Source: an actinobacterium SCGC AAA028-A23 (lineage in GTDB: Bacteria > Actinomycetota > Actinomycetes > Nanopelagicales > Nanopelagicaceae). From it: a stretch of 43,263 nucleotides of DNA. Of the stretch, positions 25,650 to 34,470 are shown piece by piece. A program made the translations under genes and the position numbers. The notes beneath the pieces are model-generated. The model made no database searches. It was not told the origin of the DNA and saw nothing but the letters and a program-made list of their open reading frames with translations. The stretch's first letter is position 1; each line of letters starts with the position of its first letter. The DNA lies in NCBI GenBank assembly GCA_000378905.1, contig KB900601.1, positions 1-43,263 of the forward strand, written 5' to 3'.

Positions 25650-27287
25650 TTAGCGCTTTACCGCTGGTACTTGACGAGTGATTTGCTCATTATCTTCACC
25701 ACTTAATGCATCAGCTTTTTTCTCATTTACAGCTGGTGCAACTGATGATTTAAATTGAGTCTTAAATGTTGTGATTGCCTCTTCTAGTGCCTTAACAGTG
25801 TCATCTGTTAATTCACGAGTTGAAGAAATTACATCAAAGATTTGCTTGCGCTCACGAGCAATGAAATCTAAGAACTCTGTTTCAAATCTGCGGATATCAG
25901 GAACTGGAATTGAATCCATTTTGCCGGTAGTTCCTGCCCAAATTGATGCCACTTGGCGCTCAACTGAGAATGGGGAGTACTGACCTTGCTTTAATAGTTC
26001 AACCATTCGTGCACCGCGCTCTAACTGAGCCTTTGATGCAGCATCTAGATCTGAACCAAAAGCTGCGAATGCTTCAAGTTCACGATATTGCGCAAGATCA
26101 AGACGAAGGCGACCAGCAATTTTCTTAATCGCTTTTGTTTGAGCAGATCCACCCACGCGAGATACTGAAATACCTACGTTAATCGCAGGACGAACACCTG
26201 CGTTAAACAAGTCAGTCTCAAGGAAGCACTGACCATCGGTAATCGAAATAACGTTTGTTGGAATAAAGGCTGAAACGTCATTTCCTTTAGTCTCAATGAT
26301 TGGCAGACCGGTCATTGAACCGCCACCTAATTCATCAGATAACTTTGCGCACCTCTCAAGCAAACGGGAGTGTAAATAGAAAACATCTCCAGGATATGCC
26401 TCGCGGCCCGGTGGGCGCCTTAGCAATAGCGATACTGAACGATAAGCCTCTGCTTGTTTTGATAGATCATCAAAAATAATTAATACATGTTGACCCTTAT
26501 ACATCCAATGCTGACCAATTGATGAGCCGGTGTATGGAGCTAGATATTTAAATCCTGCTGGATCAGATGCAGGGGCAGCAACAATTGTTGTGTACTCCAT
26601 TGCACCCGCTGCTTCAAGTGAACCCTTTACGGATGCAATTGTTGAACCCTTTTGTCCAATCGCAACATAAATACATTTAACCTGCTTCTTTGGATCTCCA
26701 CTCTTCCAGTTCTCCAATTGGTTAATGATTGTGTCTACTGCAATTGCAGTTTTACCAGTCTGGCGATCACCAATAATTAATTGACGTTGACCACGGCCGA
26801 TTGCAGTCATTGAGTCAATTGCTTTAATTCCAGTTTGCATAGGTTCTTTAACTGGCTGGCGTTGCACAACAGATGGTGCTTGAATTTCAAGAGCACGAGT
26901 AGTTTCCGCTTTGATCTCGCCCTTGCCATCAATTGGCCGACCAAGTGCATCAACAACACGTCCTAGGAAGCCATCGCCAACTGGAACTGAGAGAATTTCT
27001 CCAGTGCGGCGAACAGTTGTTCCTTCTTCAATTCCGGTGAACTCACCCAAAATAACTACACCGATTTCGCGAACATCTAAGTTCAGCGCAAGTCCTAGTG
27101 TGCCATTTTCAAACTTCAACAACTCATTTGTCATAGTTGATGGCAGACCTTCAACGCGTGCAATGCCATCACCTGCCTCAGTAACGCTTCCGATTTCATC
27201 CTTAACGGCAGCTCCTGGTTTGTATGCAGCGACATGTTTTGCCAATGCATCCCGAATCTCTTCGGGGCGGATACTAACTTCGGCCAT
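25650..27287 (-). CDS. atpA: ATP synthase F1 alpha subunit
   Basis: 545 residues, the regulatory nucleotide-binding subunit of F1. P-loop GDRQTGKT, the conserved arginine finger region [12 protein letters not shown] and [19 protein letters not shown] are all present. The C-terminus has an actinobacterial extension (about 25 residues, ending [14 protein letters not shown]). The ATG lies after a long purine-rich tract (GAGAGAAGAGAGAAAAG) and a hairpin that separates it from atpH. Confidence 0.97.
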   Translation of the reverse strand: MAEVSIRPEEIRDALAKHVAAYKPGAAVKDEIGSVTEAGDGIARVEGLPSTMTNELLKFENGTLGLALNLDVREIGVVILGEFTGIEEGTTVRRTGEILSVPVGDGFLGRVVDALGRPIDGKGEIKAETTRALEIQAPSVVQRQPVKEPMQTGIKAIDSMTAIGRGQRQLIIGDRQTGKTAIAVDTIINQLENWKSGDPKKQVKCIYVAIGQKGSTIASVKGSLEAAGAMEYTTIVAAPASDPAGFKYLAPYTGSSIGQHWMYKGQHVLIIFDDLSKQAEAYRSVSLLLRRPPGREAYPGDVFYLHSRLLERCAKLSDELGGGSMTGLPIIETKGNDVSAFIPTNVISITDGQCFLETDLFNAGVRPAINVGISVSRVGGSAQTKAIKKIAGRLRLDLAQYRELEAFAAFGSDLDAASKAQLERGARMVELLKQGQYSPFSVERQVASIWAGTTGKMDSIPVPDIRRFETEFLDFIARERKQIFDVISSTRELTDDTVKALEEAITTFKTQFKSSVAPAVNEKKADALSGEDNEQITRQVPAVKR

Positions 27288-27310
27288 CTTTTCTCTCTTC
27301 TCTCTCTAAA

Positions 27311-27335
27311 TAACAGATGCTTATCGCACCTGTTA
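27311..27335 (-). promoter_or_regulatory. Intercistronic hairpin between atpH and atpA
   Basis: Minus-strand arms TAACAGGTGC and GCATCTGTTA around the loop GATAA form a 10-bp stem with one G-U pair. It lies 3 nt after the atpH stop and 23 nt before the atpA ATG, in the largest gap (51 nt) of the distal operon. No T-run follows, so it is more likely a processing or stability element than a terminator. Confidence 0.5.
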
Positions 27336-27338
27336 AAG

Positions 27339-28166
27339 CTAACTTACGAGCGCTCTGCCCGCTTCTGCTATTCGATTAACGATGGTGCCATCAATGACAT
27401 CATCGGCATATCGAATTGATATTCCACCTAAAACTTTTGGATCAATTTCAAGATTAATATGAACTGGTCTTCCCATTTGCTTGGTTAATGCTGCAACTAA
27501 CTTTTCAATTTGTGAAGAACTTAACTCAACCGCACTCTTAACATGTGCAACTAAGCGATCCTTACGACTTGAAACATAATGTGAATGGGCAGCCAATGTT
27601 GCATCGATACTGCGGCCACGGCGAAGGGTTACTACCTTGCGCAATAAGTTAAGAGTTGAGCTTGAGTACTTACCTTTTATAACAGCCTCAAGTAAAGCTA
27701 ACTTGCCTTCATCTGTATCTGCTGAGGTGTTCAAGGCTTGCCTTAGATCAGGGTTTGCTTTTAGAACGCGAGCAAAATCAAATAATTGATTCTCTAGTTT
27801 TTCTAGCTCGCCATTTTTATCTGCAACCGCTGACTCCGCTTCAACTGCAAGATTTTCAATTGCATCTGCAATCTCACCTGGGCTAGACCATCTAAGGGAT
27901 GCCGCGCTTGCCAATAAGGATTGCGCTGCACTACTGATGTTCTTTCCAAATAAATTAGAGATTAATTCAGCCTTTGCTGAAGCATCTCGAGCGTTGTCAG
28001 TTAAAGCTCTTCTAACACCAATTGATGAGCTTAAAACTGAAAGAATTACAAATAGATCATTGGCAAATTGGGCTAACTCAGCAGGTGATTGTTTATTAAC
28101 AACCTCCGCCAAATTTTTGCGCAGCGCTAAAACAGAAGCTCTGCTTGAACCACCCAATACCTTCAT
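27339..28166 (-). CDS. atpH: ATP synthase F1 delta subunit
   Basis: 275 residues, the peripheral-stalk delta (OSCP) subunit joining F1 to the b dimer. It matches the longer actinobacterial form (about 270 residues) rather than the roughly 180-residue enterobacterial one. The C-terminal AHVKSAVELSSSQIEKLVAAL and INLEIDPKVLGGISIRYADD followed by IDGTIVNRI are conserved in delta. ATG 2 nt after the atpF stop. Its end precedes a small intercistronic hairpin. Confidence 0.93.
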   Translation of the reverse strand: MKVLGGSSRASVLALRKNLAEVVNKQSPAELAQFANDLFVILSVLSSSIGVRRALTDNARDASAKAELISNLFGKNISSAAQSLLASAASLRWSSPGEIADAIENLAVEAESAVADKNGELEKLENQLFDFARVLKANPDLRQALNTSADTDEGKLALLEAVIKGKYSSSTLNLLRKVVTLRRGRSIDATLAAHSHYVSSRKDRLVAHVKSAVELSSSQIEKLVAALTKQMGRPVHINLEIDPKVLGGISIRYADDVIDGTIVNRIAEAGRALVS

Positions 28167-28168
28167 GA

Positions 28169-28708
28169 TTATTTACTCTTCTCCAGATCTGCAATAAAGC
28201 GATCAACAATCCGAGACTGACGGACCTGGTCATCTAAAGCTTCTCCGACAATCTTTCCGGCTAGCTCAGTTGCTAATGCACCAACCTCATTACGAAGTGA
28301 GGTAACTGCTTGTTGGCGCTCAGCTTCAATCGCAGCAGTTGCTGCAGCAGTAATTCTTGCTGCCTCTTCAGCTGCTTTGGTGCGCAAATCTTCAATGATT
28401 GCTGCCCCTTGAACTCTGGCATCTTCACGAATCTTTTGAGCTTCGCCGCGAGCTTCATTTAACTGAGTTGTGTACTGCGCAAGTGCGCGCTCAGCTTCAA
28501 CTTGTGCTCGTTCGGCTTTCTCCATGCCACCTTGAATCGCTTCAGTTCGTGCCGTAAATGCTTTTTCAAACATTGGCACAACCTTTGAGCGAAGAACTAG
28601 GAAGAGCAATGAGAAGGCAACGAAACCAACAATTAATTCAGCGGTGTGCGGAATTAATGGGTTGGCACCTTCGCCTGCTGCCCAGTTGTTAAAACTAATT
28701 AAGGACAT
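28169..28708 (-). CDS. atpF: ATP synthase F0 b subunit
   Basis: 179 residues. One N-terminal membrane helix (about 23-42, ELIVGFVAFSLLFLVLRSKV) then a long charged helix with Ala/Glu/Arg heptads that dimerises as the peripheral stalk, with AERALAQYTTQLNEARGEAQ in its middle. It anchors delta and the F1 head to subunit a. The gene sits between atpE (22-nt gap) and atpH, as expected. Confidence 0.94.
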   Translation of the reverse strand: MSLISFNNWAAGEGANPLIPHTAELIVGFVAFSLLFLVLRSKVVPMFEKAFTARTEAIQGGMEKAERAQVEAERALAQYTTQLNEARGEAQKIREDARVQGAAIIEDLRTKAAEEAARITAAATAAIEAERQQAVTSLRNEVGALATELAGKIVGEALDDQVRQSRIVDRFIADLEKSK

Positions 28709-28730
28709 CGTTTATCTATTCTCGCTTTAA

Positions 28731-28934
28731 TTACAGTACGAAAGCTAGAACTAGACCGAATAGTGCTAGAGCTTCAGCTAATGCGAAGCCTAGAAATGCG
28801 ATCGGTTGCAAAACAGAACGTGCCTCTGGTTGGCGTGCTACACCGCTGATGTACGCGGCGAAAATCATGCCAGTTGCGATTGCAGGTCCGATTGCAGATA
28901 GGCCATAACCGACCAGGTTGAGTGTGCCTTCCAT
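28731..28934 (-). CDS. atpE: ATP synthase F0 c subunit
   Basis: 67 residues, a short proteolipid hairpin of two membrane helices joined by the conserved polar loop RQPE (34-37). The ion-carrying carboxylate is Glu54 ([11 protein letters not shown]). No Na+-type Gln/Glu-Ser set is visible, so proton coupling is likely. It forms the rotor ring that turns with gamma. At 67 residues it is shorter than the about 80-residue mycobacterial subunit, mostly at the ends. Confidence 0.94.
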   Translation of the reverse strand: MEGTLNLVGYGLSAIGPAIATGMIFAAYISGVARQPEARSVLQPIAFLGFALAEALALFGLVLAFVL

Positions 28935-28977
28935 ATTCTTTTCCTTCTTTCTTTGTTAGGTGCTGCTTTGGTTTTTT

Positions 28978-29757
28978 CTAGTGTTCATCCGCTAACGCAC
29001 CCGCTATATAGAGGGCAGTCAACAGGGTAAAGATATATGCCTGAAGGCATTGGACCATAAATTCAAAGAATGTAAGGGCAATACCGAAGGCAAAGGCAAA
29101 TGGTGAGACCAGTTTTAAGCCGATCGCTCCTTGCAAAAGGTGCTCTCCGCCCAAGATAAATACCAAAAGTAGAAGGTGGCCAGCAAACATGTTTGCAAAT
29201 AAACGAAGTGAGAGAGTTAGAGGACGAACTATGAAATATGTTGCAACTTCAATCGGAGTAAGTAAGACATAAACAGGTTTTGGTACACCTGGCATGAACA
29301 TAATCTCTTTTAGATATGCCATTAAGCCTTTATGTTTTATCGCAACATAATGGAAGATCACAAAGGTGAAAAGAGCAAGCACGTAAGGAAAACTTACGCG
29401 AGACATTGTTGGGAATTGCAGGAACGGGATGATTCCAAATAAGTTGTTAGTTAAAATAAATGTAAATAAAGTAAATAAGTAAGGAACAAAGCGCATGAAT
29501 TCATGGCCAATAACATCTCTGGCTAGATCATTTCTAACAAAACCGTAGATTGATTCACCGGCAAATTGCAGCTTTGATGGCACAACTGAAGCTTTTCGTG
29601 ATGCAAGAATAAAGAAAGTAGAGATCAAAATAACTGAGAAGAAAACTAGAAAGACTGGTTTTGTCGTAAATGGATTGTCTGCAAATACTGGCGGTAATTC
29701 AAAGTCGGCAGTACTAGGAGGCTGAAAGCCTTCCTCTGCTGCTAACCGCACGCCCAC
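28978..29757 (-). CDS. atpB: ATP synthase F0 a subunit
   Basis: 259 residues, the static half-channel subunit. The essential arginine lies in LTLSLRLFANMFAGH, and the C-terminal helix QCLQAYIFTLLTALYIAGA carries the conserved Gln. An acidic, periplasmic-type N-terminus precedes the first helix. GTG at 29755-29757 with GGAG six nt upstream. It is the first core subunit of the atp operon, preceded by a 168-nt spacer with a hairpin. Confidence 0.94.
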   Translation of the reverse strand: MGVRLAAEEGFQPPSTADFELPPVFADNPFTTKPVFLVFFSVILISTFFILASRKASVVPSKLQFAGESIYGFVRNDLARDVIGHEFMRFVPYLFTLFTFILTNNLFGIIPFLQFPTMSRVSFPYVLALFTFVIFHYVAIKHKGLMAYLKEIMFMPGVPKPVYVLLTPIEVATYFIVRPLTLSLRLFANMFAGHLLLLVFILGGEHLLQGAIGLKLVSPFAFAFGIALTFFEFMVQCLQAYIFTLLTALYIAGALADEH

Positions 29758-29812
29758 TTAAATCTCCAAAATGTTAGTTGCTTAACTTGCGCGAACTTTT
29801 ACTTTTCTTCGG

Positions 29813-29849
29813 GCCCTGCTCTAGCCGGCGGGGATAAACGGCTACGGGC
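29813..29849 (-). promoter_or_regulatory. G+C-rich hairpin in the atpB leader
   Basis: Nested pairing on the minus strand: outer GCCC/GGGC (29846-29849 with 29813-29816) and inner TAGCCG/CGGCTA (29839-29844 with 29822-29827) around an 11-nt loop. It stands out in AT-rich surroundings, about 55 nt before the atpB start. No T-run follows. Possibly a translational or stability element of the atpBEFHAGDC message. Confidence 0.45.
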
Positions 29850-29925
29850 GAAACCCTATTAGATATGTCAGATTAGCGCGAAATTTGAATCAGTAAAAAT
29901 CTCACCTGATGAAGATTTGGTGATC

Positions 29926-30150
29926 TTAATCGCGCCCAAAACGGAGCCAGACCAAATAAATCGAGGCACCGGCACCCAGCAACATCCCAACCAATACTAG
30001 GTAGGTAGTTCCAAGCCAGCGGTCTAGCCCCCAGCCGATCCCTCCCCAAATCAGAAGCCCAGATAGCAGGTATCCAACAATTGACCAAAGAGCATTCTCC
30101 TCATTTTGGGAGTTGCTTAAATTTTCATTATCAGAATTCTTACCGCTCAT
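29926..30150 (-). CDS. AtpZ/AtpI-family small membrane protein
   Basis: 74 residues. A polar, Asn/Ser-rich N-terminus of about 20 residues then two hydrophobic helices (about 21-41 and 49-69) separated by GLDRWLGTT, the pattern of AtpZ/AtpI proteins (PF09527 type) encoded ahead of atpB. Such proteins help assemble the c-ring or transport Mg2+/Ca2+ for the synthase. Its start overlaps the stop of the next upstream gene by one base. Family assignment is by pattern and position. Confidence 0.7.
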   Translation of the reverse strand: MSGKNSDNENLSNSQNEENALWSIVGYLLSGLLIWGGIGWGLDRWLGTTYLVLVGMLLGAGASIYLVWLRFGRD

Positions 30151-30563
30151 TATTTATCCTCTTCCTTCTTTGGCAAAGGCATTTGAAACCTTAGCTTTAA
30201 AAAGCTTCGAATCTCTCCATATAACCAAGCCATGGTAATCAAAATTGCGCTGATGGCAAAACTGCCTCGATCGACGCTGCTGCGGTCGGTAAATTTCGTT
30301 ACCAAAAGCAGAAATGCACCCATCAATACCACTTTGGCAAAGTATGAAAACATGGCAAGTGCCATGGTTGCCATTGGATCTAAATCTCTAGATATCCGCG
30401 CAACTAAGAGATGAACACTAAAAAAAATAATTACTGTAAACGCTGCAAGAGATGCGCCAACAAATCCAGATTTTCCCACCAGTAAAGTTGCACCAGCAAC
30501 TGAAAGGGCGGCCACGCTCACTGCTGGAACAATTGCACCTTTCCACAATTGGGTGTCACTCAT
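30150..30563 (-). CDS. ATP synthase protein I-like membrane protein
   Basis: 137 residues with four hydrophobic segments (roughly 10-28, 33-52, 65-87, 100-118) and a basic tail. It occupies the position of mycobacterial Rv1303 between rfe and atpB, which is annotated as AtpI-like. It probably assists F0 assembly. Its start overlaps the WecA-type gene stop (ATGA), and its stop overlaps the start of the AtpZ-like gene. Sequence similarity across this family is low, so the call rests on topology and synteny. Confidence 0.7.
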   Translation of the reverse strand: MSDTQLWKGAIVPAVSVAALSVAGATLLVGKSGFVGASLAAFTVIIFFSVHLLVARISRDLDPMATMALAMFSYFAKVVLMGAFLLLVTKFTDRSSVDRGSFAISAILITMAWLYGEIRSFLKLRFQMPLPKKEEDK

Positions 30564-31645
30564 TTAATCACACTCACATTCTTGCTGCTCTTGATTACCC
30601 ATACTGAACTTAGAAATATTAGAGCACCTGCAAGTATCGCAATCCAAATTGAGGCAAAAGCTGCAATCACAGTTGGCAGTGCAAACATTGCGGTCCAAAG
30701 ATATAAAACTATTGTTGTGCGTTGTTGAGTTAGACCAAATCTCATAATTCGGTGGTGAAGGTGTTCTCGATCGGCGGCAAATGGTGAACGACCTGCTTTA
30801 ACCCGTCGCAAGATTGCCATCGCAAAATCTAAGAGTGGAATTGCTAAAACTGTAAATGGTAAAAGCAGCGGTAGTAAAGCTGAACTACCATTTTCTTCAG
30901 TGATGGCAGAGGCATCAACTTGACCGGTTAAAGTAATTGCAGATGCACTAACCATTAAACCAAGGAACATAGCTCCTGAGTCGCCCATAAATATTTGGGC
31001 AGGGTGGAAATTATGTGGCAAGAATCCAAGACATAAACCAATAACTACTGCCGTGATTAAAGATGGAGCACCGGCACGATTTAAGCCATTTATTACCGCA
31101 AGCAAATAAGAGAAGGCAAAAAATGAGGCAGCGCAAATCATGACAATCCCAGTGGCCAAACCATCTAGGCCATCTACAAAGTTAATTGCATTAATAACAA
31201 CCATGACAAACAAAATAGTTAACAGCTGGCCAATATTTGTTGGCAAGGTTGTAATTCCATTGATCGGTAACCAGAGAATCTGAACACCGTAAATTAATAA
31301 GATTCCAGCTGCTAACGCTTGACCAGCGAACTTGGTAATTGGATCTAGATCAAAGCGATCATCAAGTAACCCAAGTAAAAGAATAAAGGTGCCGCTTAGG
31401 AAAATTCCAGTTGCTTCACTTCCAAATGATTTATGGACAAGTGGCAAGTAATTAACAATTACTAAAGTAAGTGCCATTGAAAGCCACATCGCGAGCCCAC
31501 CCCAGCGCGGAGTTGGTTCTAGATGAACATCTCTGGATCTAATTGCTGTTACAGCACCTGCTTTAATTGCTAAATCTCTGACAAGTGGAGTTAGTAAATA
31601 AGTAATTATGGCTGCAAGTAATACGGTTACTAAATACTCGCGCAT
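30560..31645 (-). CDS. WecA/TagO-type undecaprenyl-phosphate sugar-1-phosphate transferase
   Basis: 361 residues, a polytopic member of the MraY/WecA (glycosyltransferase 4) family. Catalytic motifs: LLDDRFDLDP, NFVDGLDGLATG (the Asp-rich Mg site), FMGDSGAMFLG and the late histidines in DREHLHHRIMRFG. It transfers GlcNAc-1-phosphate (probably) from UDP-GlcNAc to undecaprenyl or decaprenyl phosphate, starting cell-envelope polysaccharide synthesis. In mycobacteria the same position holds rfe/wecA, before atpI. It overlaps the AtpI-like gene by 4 nt and follows glyA by 12 nt. Confidence 0.88.
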   Translation of the reverse strand: MREYLVTVLLAAIITYLLTPLVRDLAIKAGAVTAIRSRDVHLEPTPRWGGLAMWLSMALTLVIVNYLPLVHKSFGSEATGIFLSGTFILLLGLLDDRFDLDPITKFAGQALAAGILLIYGVQILWLPINGITTLPTNIGQLLTILFVMVVINAINFVDGLDGLATGIVMICAASFFAFSYLLAVINGLNRAGAPSLITAVVIGLCLGFLPHNFHPAQIFMGDSGAMFLGLMVSASAITLTGQVDASAITEENGSSALLPLLLPFTVLAIPLLDFAMAILRRVKAGRSPFAADREHLHHRIMRFGLTQQRTTIVLYLWTAMFALPTVIAAFASIWIAILAGALIFLSSVWVIKSSKNVSVIK

Positions 31646-31657
31646 GTCTTTTTGTGA

Positions 31658-32938
31658 CTAGTTTTTTGGCTCTGGGTAAACTGGAAATTTAGCCGTTAAT
31701 TGATGAACTTCAGATCTAATTGCTTTAGCCTTATTGTCGTCTTCGCCATCTTTGATAGCACGTGCAATAAATGAAGCTATCTGGTTCATCTCACTTTTGC
31801 CCATACCTTGAGTGGTAATGGCCGCAGTTCCAACTCGAATTCCACTTGTAACCGCTGGTGATTCAGGATCGTATGGAATTGAGTTTTTATTTAATGAAAG
31901 ACCTGATCTGCCACATCGCTCATCTGCAATTTTTCCGTTAACTCCAGTTGAGCGAATATCAATAAGTGCAAGGTGGGTTTGAGTGCCACCTGATACTGCG
32001 CGCATTCCAGCTAGCTCTAATCCTTTAGCTAATTCTTGGCAGTTCTCAATTACTTTCTTTGCGTAATCTTGATACTCAGTTGTTGCACATTCTTTAAGCG
32101 CAACCGCTTTTCCTGCAACTGCACTCATGATTGGTCCGCCTTGCATTCCCGGAAAAACCGCTTTATCTATCGCTGCTGCATGTTTTTCCTTGGATAAAAT
32201 CATTCCGCCTCTTGGGCCACGCAAAACTTTGTGGGTTGTAAATGAGACAACATCTGCATATGGCACAGGAGATGGAATTGCTTTACCTGCCACTAAACCG
32301 ATGAAGTGGGCTGCATCTACCCACATGATTGCACCAACTTCATCGCAAATTTGGCGAACCTTTTCAAAATCAATCAAGCTTGGATATGCAGTTGCACCAG
32401 AGCAAATCATCTTTGGCTTGTGTTCTATTGCTAGATCTCGCAGCTGGTCGTAATCAATCAATTCATTATCTTGACGCACTCCATATGAAACTACGTTGAA
32501 CCATTTACCAGAGAAATTAACCTTCGACCCATGAGTTAAATGGCCACCGTGTGGAAGGGACATTGCAAGAACTGTGTCACCTGGTTTAGTAAATGCTTGG
32601 TAAACCGCAACATTTGCACTGGCCCCAGAGTGTGGTTGCAGATTGGCATGCTCTGCCCCAAATAATTTTTTAGCACGATCTATGCCAATAACCTCAACTT
32701 TATCTACCTCTTCGCACCCACCGTAGTAGCGCTTTCCTGGATAGCCCTCGGCATATTTATTTGAAAGTGTTGAACCCATGGTTGCCAGTACAGACGCAGA
32801 GGTAAAATTTTCACTGGCAATTAGTTGTAAATCTTGACGCTGTCTAACTAGTTCAGAGATAACAACGGATGCAATCTCTGGATCATTTTTTTCAAGCGCA
32901 TTAAAATCTGGGCCGTAATACTTCTCAGATCTAGACAT
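31658..32938 (-). CDS. glyA: Serine hydroxymethyltransferase
   Basis: 426 residues. LQPHSGASANVAVYQAF, PHGGHLTHGS, VDAAHFIGLVAG and the PLP lysine in SFTTHKVLRGPRGG are classical SHMT motifs. It interconverts serine and glycine and feeds one-carbon units to tetrahydrofolate. The mycobacterial arrangement of this locus does not place glyA here, so its position between the Sua5-like gene and the WecA-type gene is a lineage-specific feature. Nine nt from the upstream gene, so cotranscribed. Confidence 0.95.
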   Translation of the reverse strand: MSRSEKYYGPDFNALEKNDPEIASVVISELVRQRQDLQLIASENFTSASVLATMGSTLSNKYAEGYPGKRYYGGCEEVDKVEVIGIDRAKKLFGAEHANLQPHSGASANVAVYQAFTKPGDTVLAMSLPHGGHLTHGSKVNFSGKWFNVVSYGVRQDNELIDYDQLRDLAIEHKPKMICSGATAYPSLIDFEKVRQICDEVGAIMWVDAAHFIGLVAGKAIPSPVPYADVVSFTTHKVLRGPRGGMILSKEKHAAAIDKAVFPGMQGGPIMSAVAGKAVALKECATTEYQDYAKKVIENCQELAKGLELAGMRAVSGGTQTHLALIDIRSTGVNGKIADERCGRSGLSLNKNSIPYDPESPAVTSGIRVGTAAITTQGMGKSEMNQIASFIARAIKDGEDDNKAKAIRSEVHQLTAKFPVYPEPKN

Positions 32939-32947
32939 ATGCCAAGC

Positions 32948-33607
32948 CTAAAGGTTTGGAGCAGAAATGGTAGGCACCAGCGCTTTTAAATCTTCTAGAG
33001 AGATCGCTCCTTCGCGCATAAGTGTGATTTCATTCTCAGAAAACTCGATCAAAGTAGATAGTGGGCCAACTTGTAAAACTGATTCATCAAAAATGGCACC
33101 TATGTCATTTTCATAAACCTCTAAAGTATTTGAATCTACAACTGCAGATTTGCCTGCACGGGCAGCCGATGAAGTTGCAAGTGGGCCAGATTGTTCCAAA
33201 ATTGCTTGAAGAAATTTCTTTTTTGGCGATCTAAGATTTACTTTTCCTAACCGACGATCATCACCTAAGTTCCAAGTTAATCCTGGTTGAGCTTTAACAG
33301 TTACCGAGAGCAATCCAGGCCAGAACTTATCCAAAAGTGATTGTTGTTGAACAGTTAAAGCAGCTGATAGGCCTAGTGCCATATTTCTATCACGGACTAA
33401 AACCTGCAAAGTTACACCAGGTGAGTTTGTACGAAGGATTTGGATTGCATTTACCGCATCTTTATCAAACGCATTTGCTAGGTAAACATACCCATGTTCT
33501 GCTGCAGCAATTATTACCTCACCCGCCCGTAAATACCTTAAAGCACTTTCAACAGCTTGTTGAAAATCTTGATCTGATGCATCAATTAGGGAAATTCGCT
33601 CAGCCAC
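32948..33607 (-). CDS. Degenerate Sua5/YrdC/YwlC (TsaC)-family protein
   Basis: 219 residues. It occupies the place of mycobacterial Rv1301 between prmC and rfe and aligns with that family over its length: FWPGLLSVTVKAQP, NLRSP, GPLATSSA and STLIEF match FWPG, RMP, SSAN and TIVD. But the substrate-binding signatures are gone: the PTDTVYGIG strand is AAAEHGYVYL (34-43), the Lys-x-Arg of the KGRP loop is lost (ILRTNSP, about 57-63), and SSANxSG is SSAARAG. Active family members make threonylcarbamoyl-AMP for tRNA t6A. This copy may have lost catalysis or changed role. GTG start at 33605-33607. Confidence 0.75.
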   Translation of the reverse strand: MAERISLIDASDQDFQQAVESALRYLRAGEVIIAAAEHGYVYLANAFDKDAVNAIQILRTNSPGVTLQVLVRDRNMALGLSAALTVQQQSLLDKFWPGLLSVTVKAQPGLTWNLGDDRRLGKVNLRSPKKKFLQAILEQSGPLATSSAARAGKSAVVDSNTLEVYENDIGAIFDESVLQVGPLSTLIEFSENEITLMREGAISLEDLKALVPTISAPNL

Positions 33608-33615
33608 AGATATTC

Positions 33616-34470
33616 CTATCTCTTAATCGCACTGGTAAATCTATCGCGACCAGTTAAATCAGCGTGAGTTTGTGCTGGCAAAAAATCTCGGGCTAATACG
33701 CCTCTAATTAATTCACCTTGTTTTTCATGGTGCTCAGTTATAAAGAATCCCCCTGATTTAAGTAACCTAGTTGCAGCATCTATAAATAATTTAGGAATTT
33801 GCATCCCATCAACAGCCCCGCCTCTTAATGCCACCTCTGGCTCAAAGTTTTCTACCTCGGTCGGTAATTTCTCATCGTTGGGAATATAGGGTGGATTTGC
33901 AACGACTAAATCAGCTTTAATGTCTGGAAGAGCAGTTGAAGCATCTTCTATAACAACTCTAATTGGTAGATCATATTTTGCAATGTTTTTGTTCAACCAC
34001 TCTGCAGCTGCAGGTGATTTCTCCACAGCGACTAAACTAATTTTTAACCCTTTTAAACTAGCCTCAGTTGCGATTGCAATACTTATCGCGCCACTTCCTG
34101 CCCCTAGTTCAATAATGCTTTTAGAGTTTTCTTTGTCTGGTTGCGAACTCAGATGGCCAATGACTCGATCAACGATTAACTCTGTTTCAGGTCTTGGAAT
34201 TAAAACTCCTTCACCAACCTCAAGTTCAAGATATCTAAAGGCTGCACTGCCAGTAATGTATTGAACTGGTCTTCCTAATAATCTCTGCTGAATAAGTTCA
34301 TTAAATTCAGAAGATATTTTTTCGCGTTCTGATTCAGATAATTCAATTGATTGACTGTGTATTTGCTTTCTAGAGACTCCAAGCAGATGAGCAAGTAGTA
34401 ACTCAGCATCTACCGTCGCAATCTGGTTTTTTTCAAATTGCGAAAACGCTGCCCTAAGCAGCTCTTTCAA
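33616..34470 (-). CDS. prmC: Peptide chain release factor N5-glutamine methyltransferase
   Basis: 284 residues. A helical N-terminal release-factor-binding domain (1-75), then a SAM-dependent methyltransferase domain with ELGAGSGAI (121-129) and the catalytic NPPYIP (192-197). It methylates the Gln of the GGQ motif in the release factors, including the one made by prfA just upstream. TTG start at 34468-34470 overlaps the prfA stop (TTGA), giving translational coupling of enzyme and substrate. Confidence 0.93.
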   Translation of the reverse strand: MKELLRAAFSQFEKNQIATVDAELLLAHLLGVSRKQIHSQSIELSESEREKISSEFNELIQQRLLGRPVQYITGSAAFRYLELEVGEGVLIPRPETELIVDRVIGHLSSQPDKENSKSIIELGAGSGAISIAIATEASLKGLKISLVAVEKSPAAAEWLNKNIAKYDLPIRVVIEDASTALPDIKADLVVANPPYIPNDEKLPTEVENFEPEVALRGGAVDGMQIPKLFIDAATRLLKSGGFFITEHHEKQGELIRGVLARDFLPAQTHADLTGRDRFTSAIKR

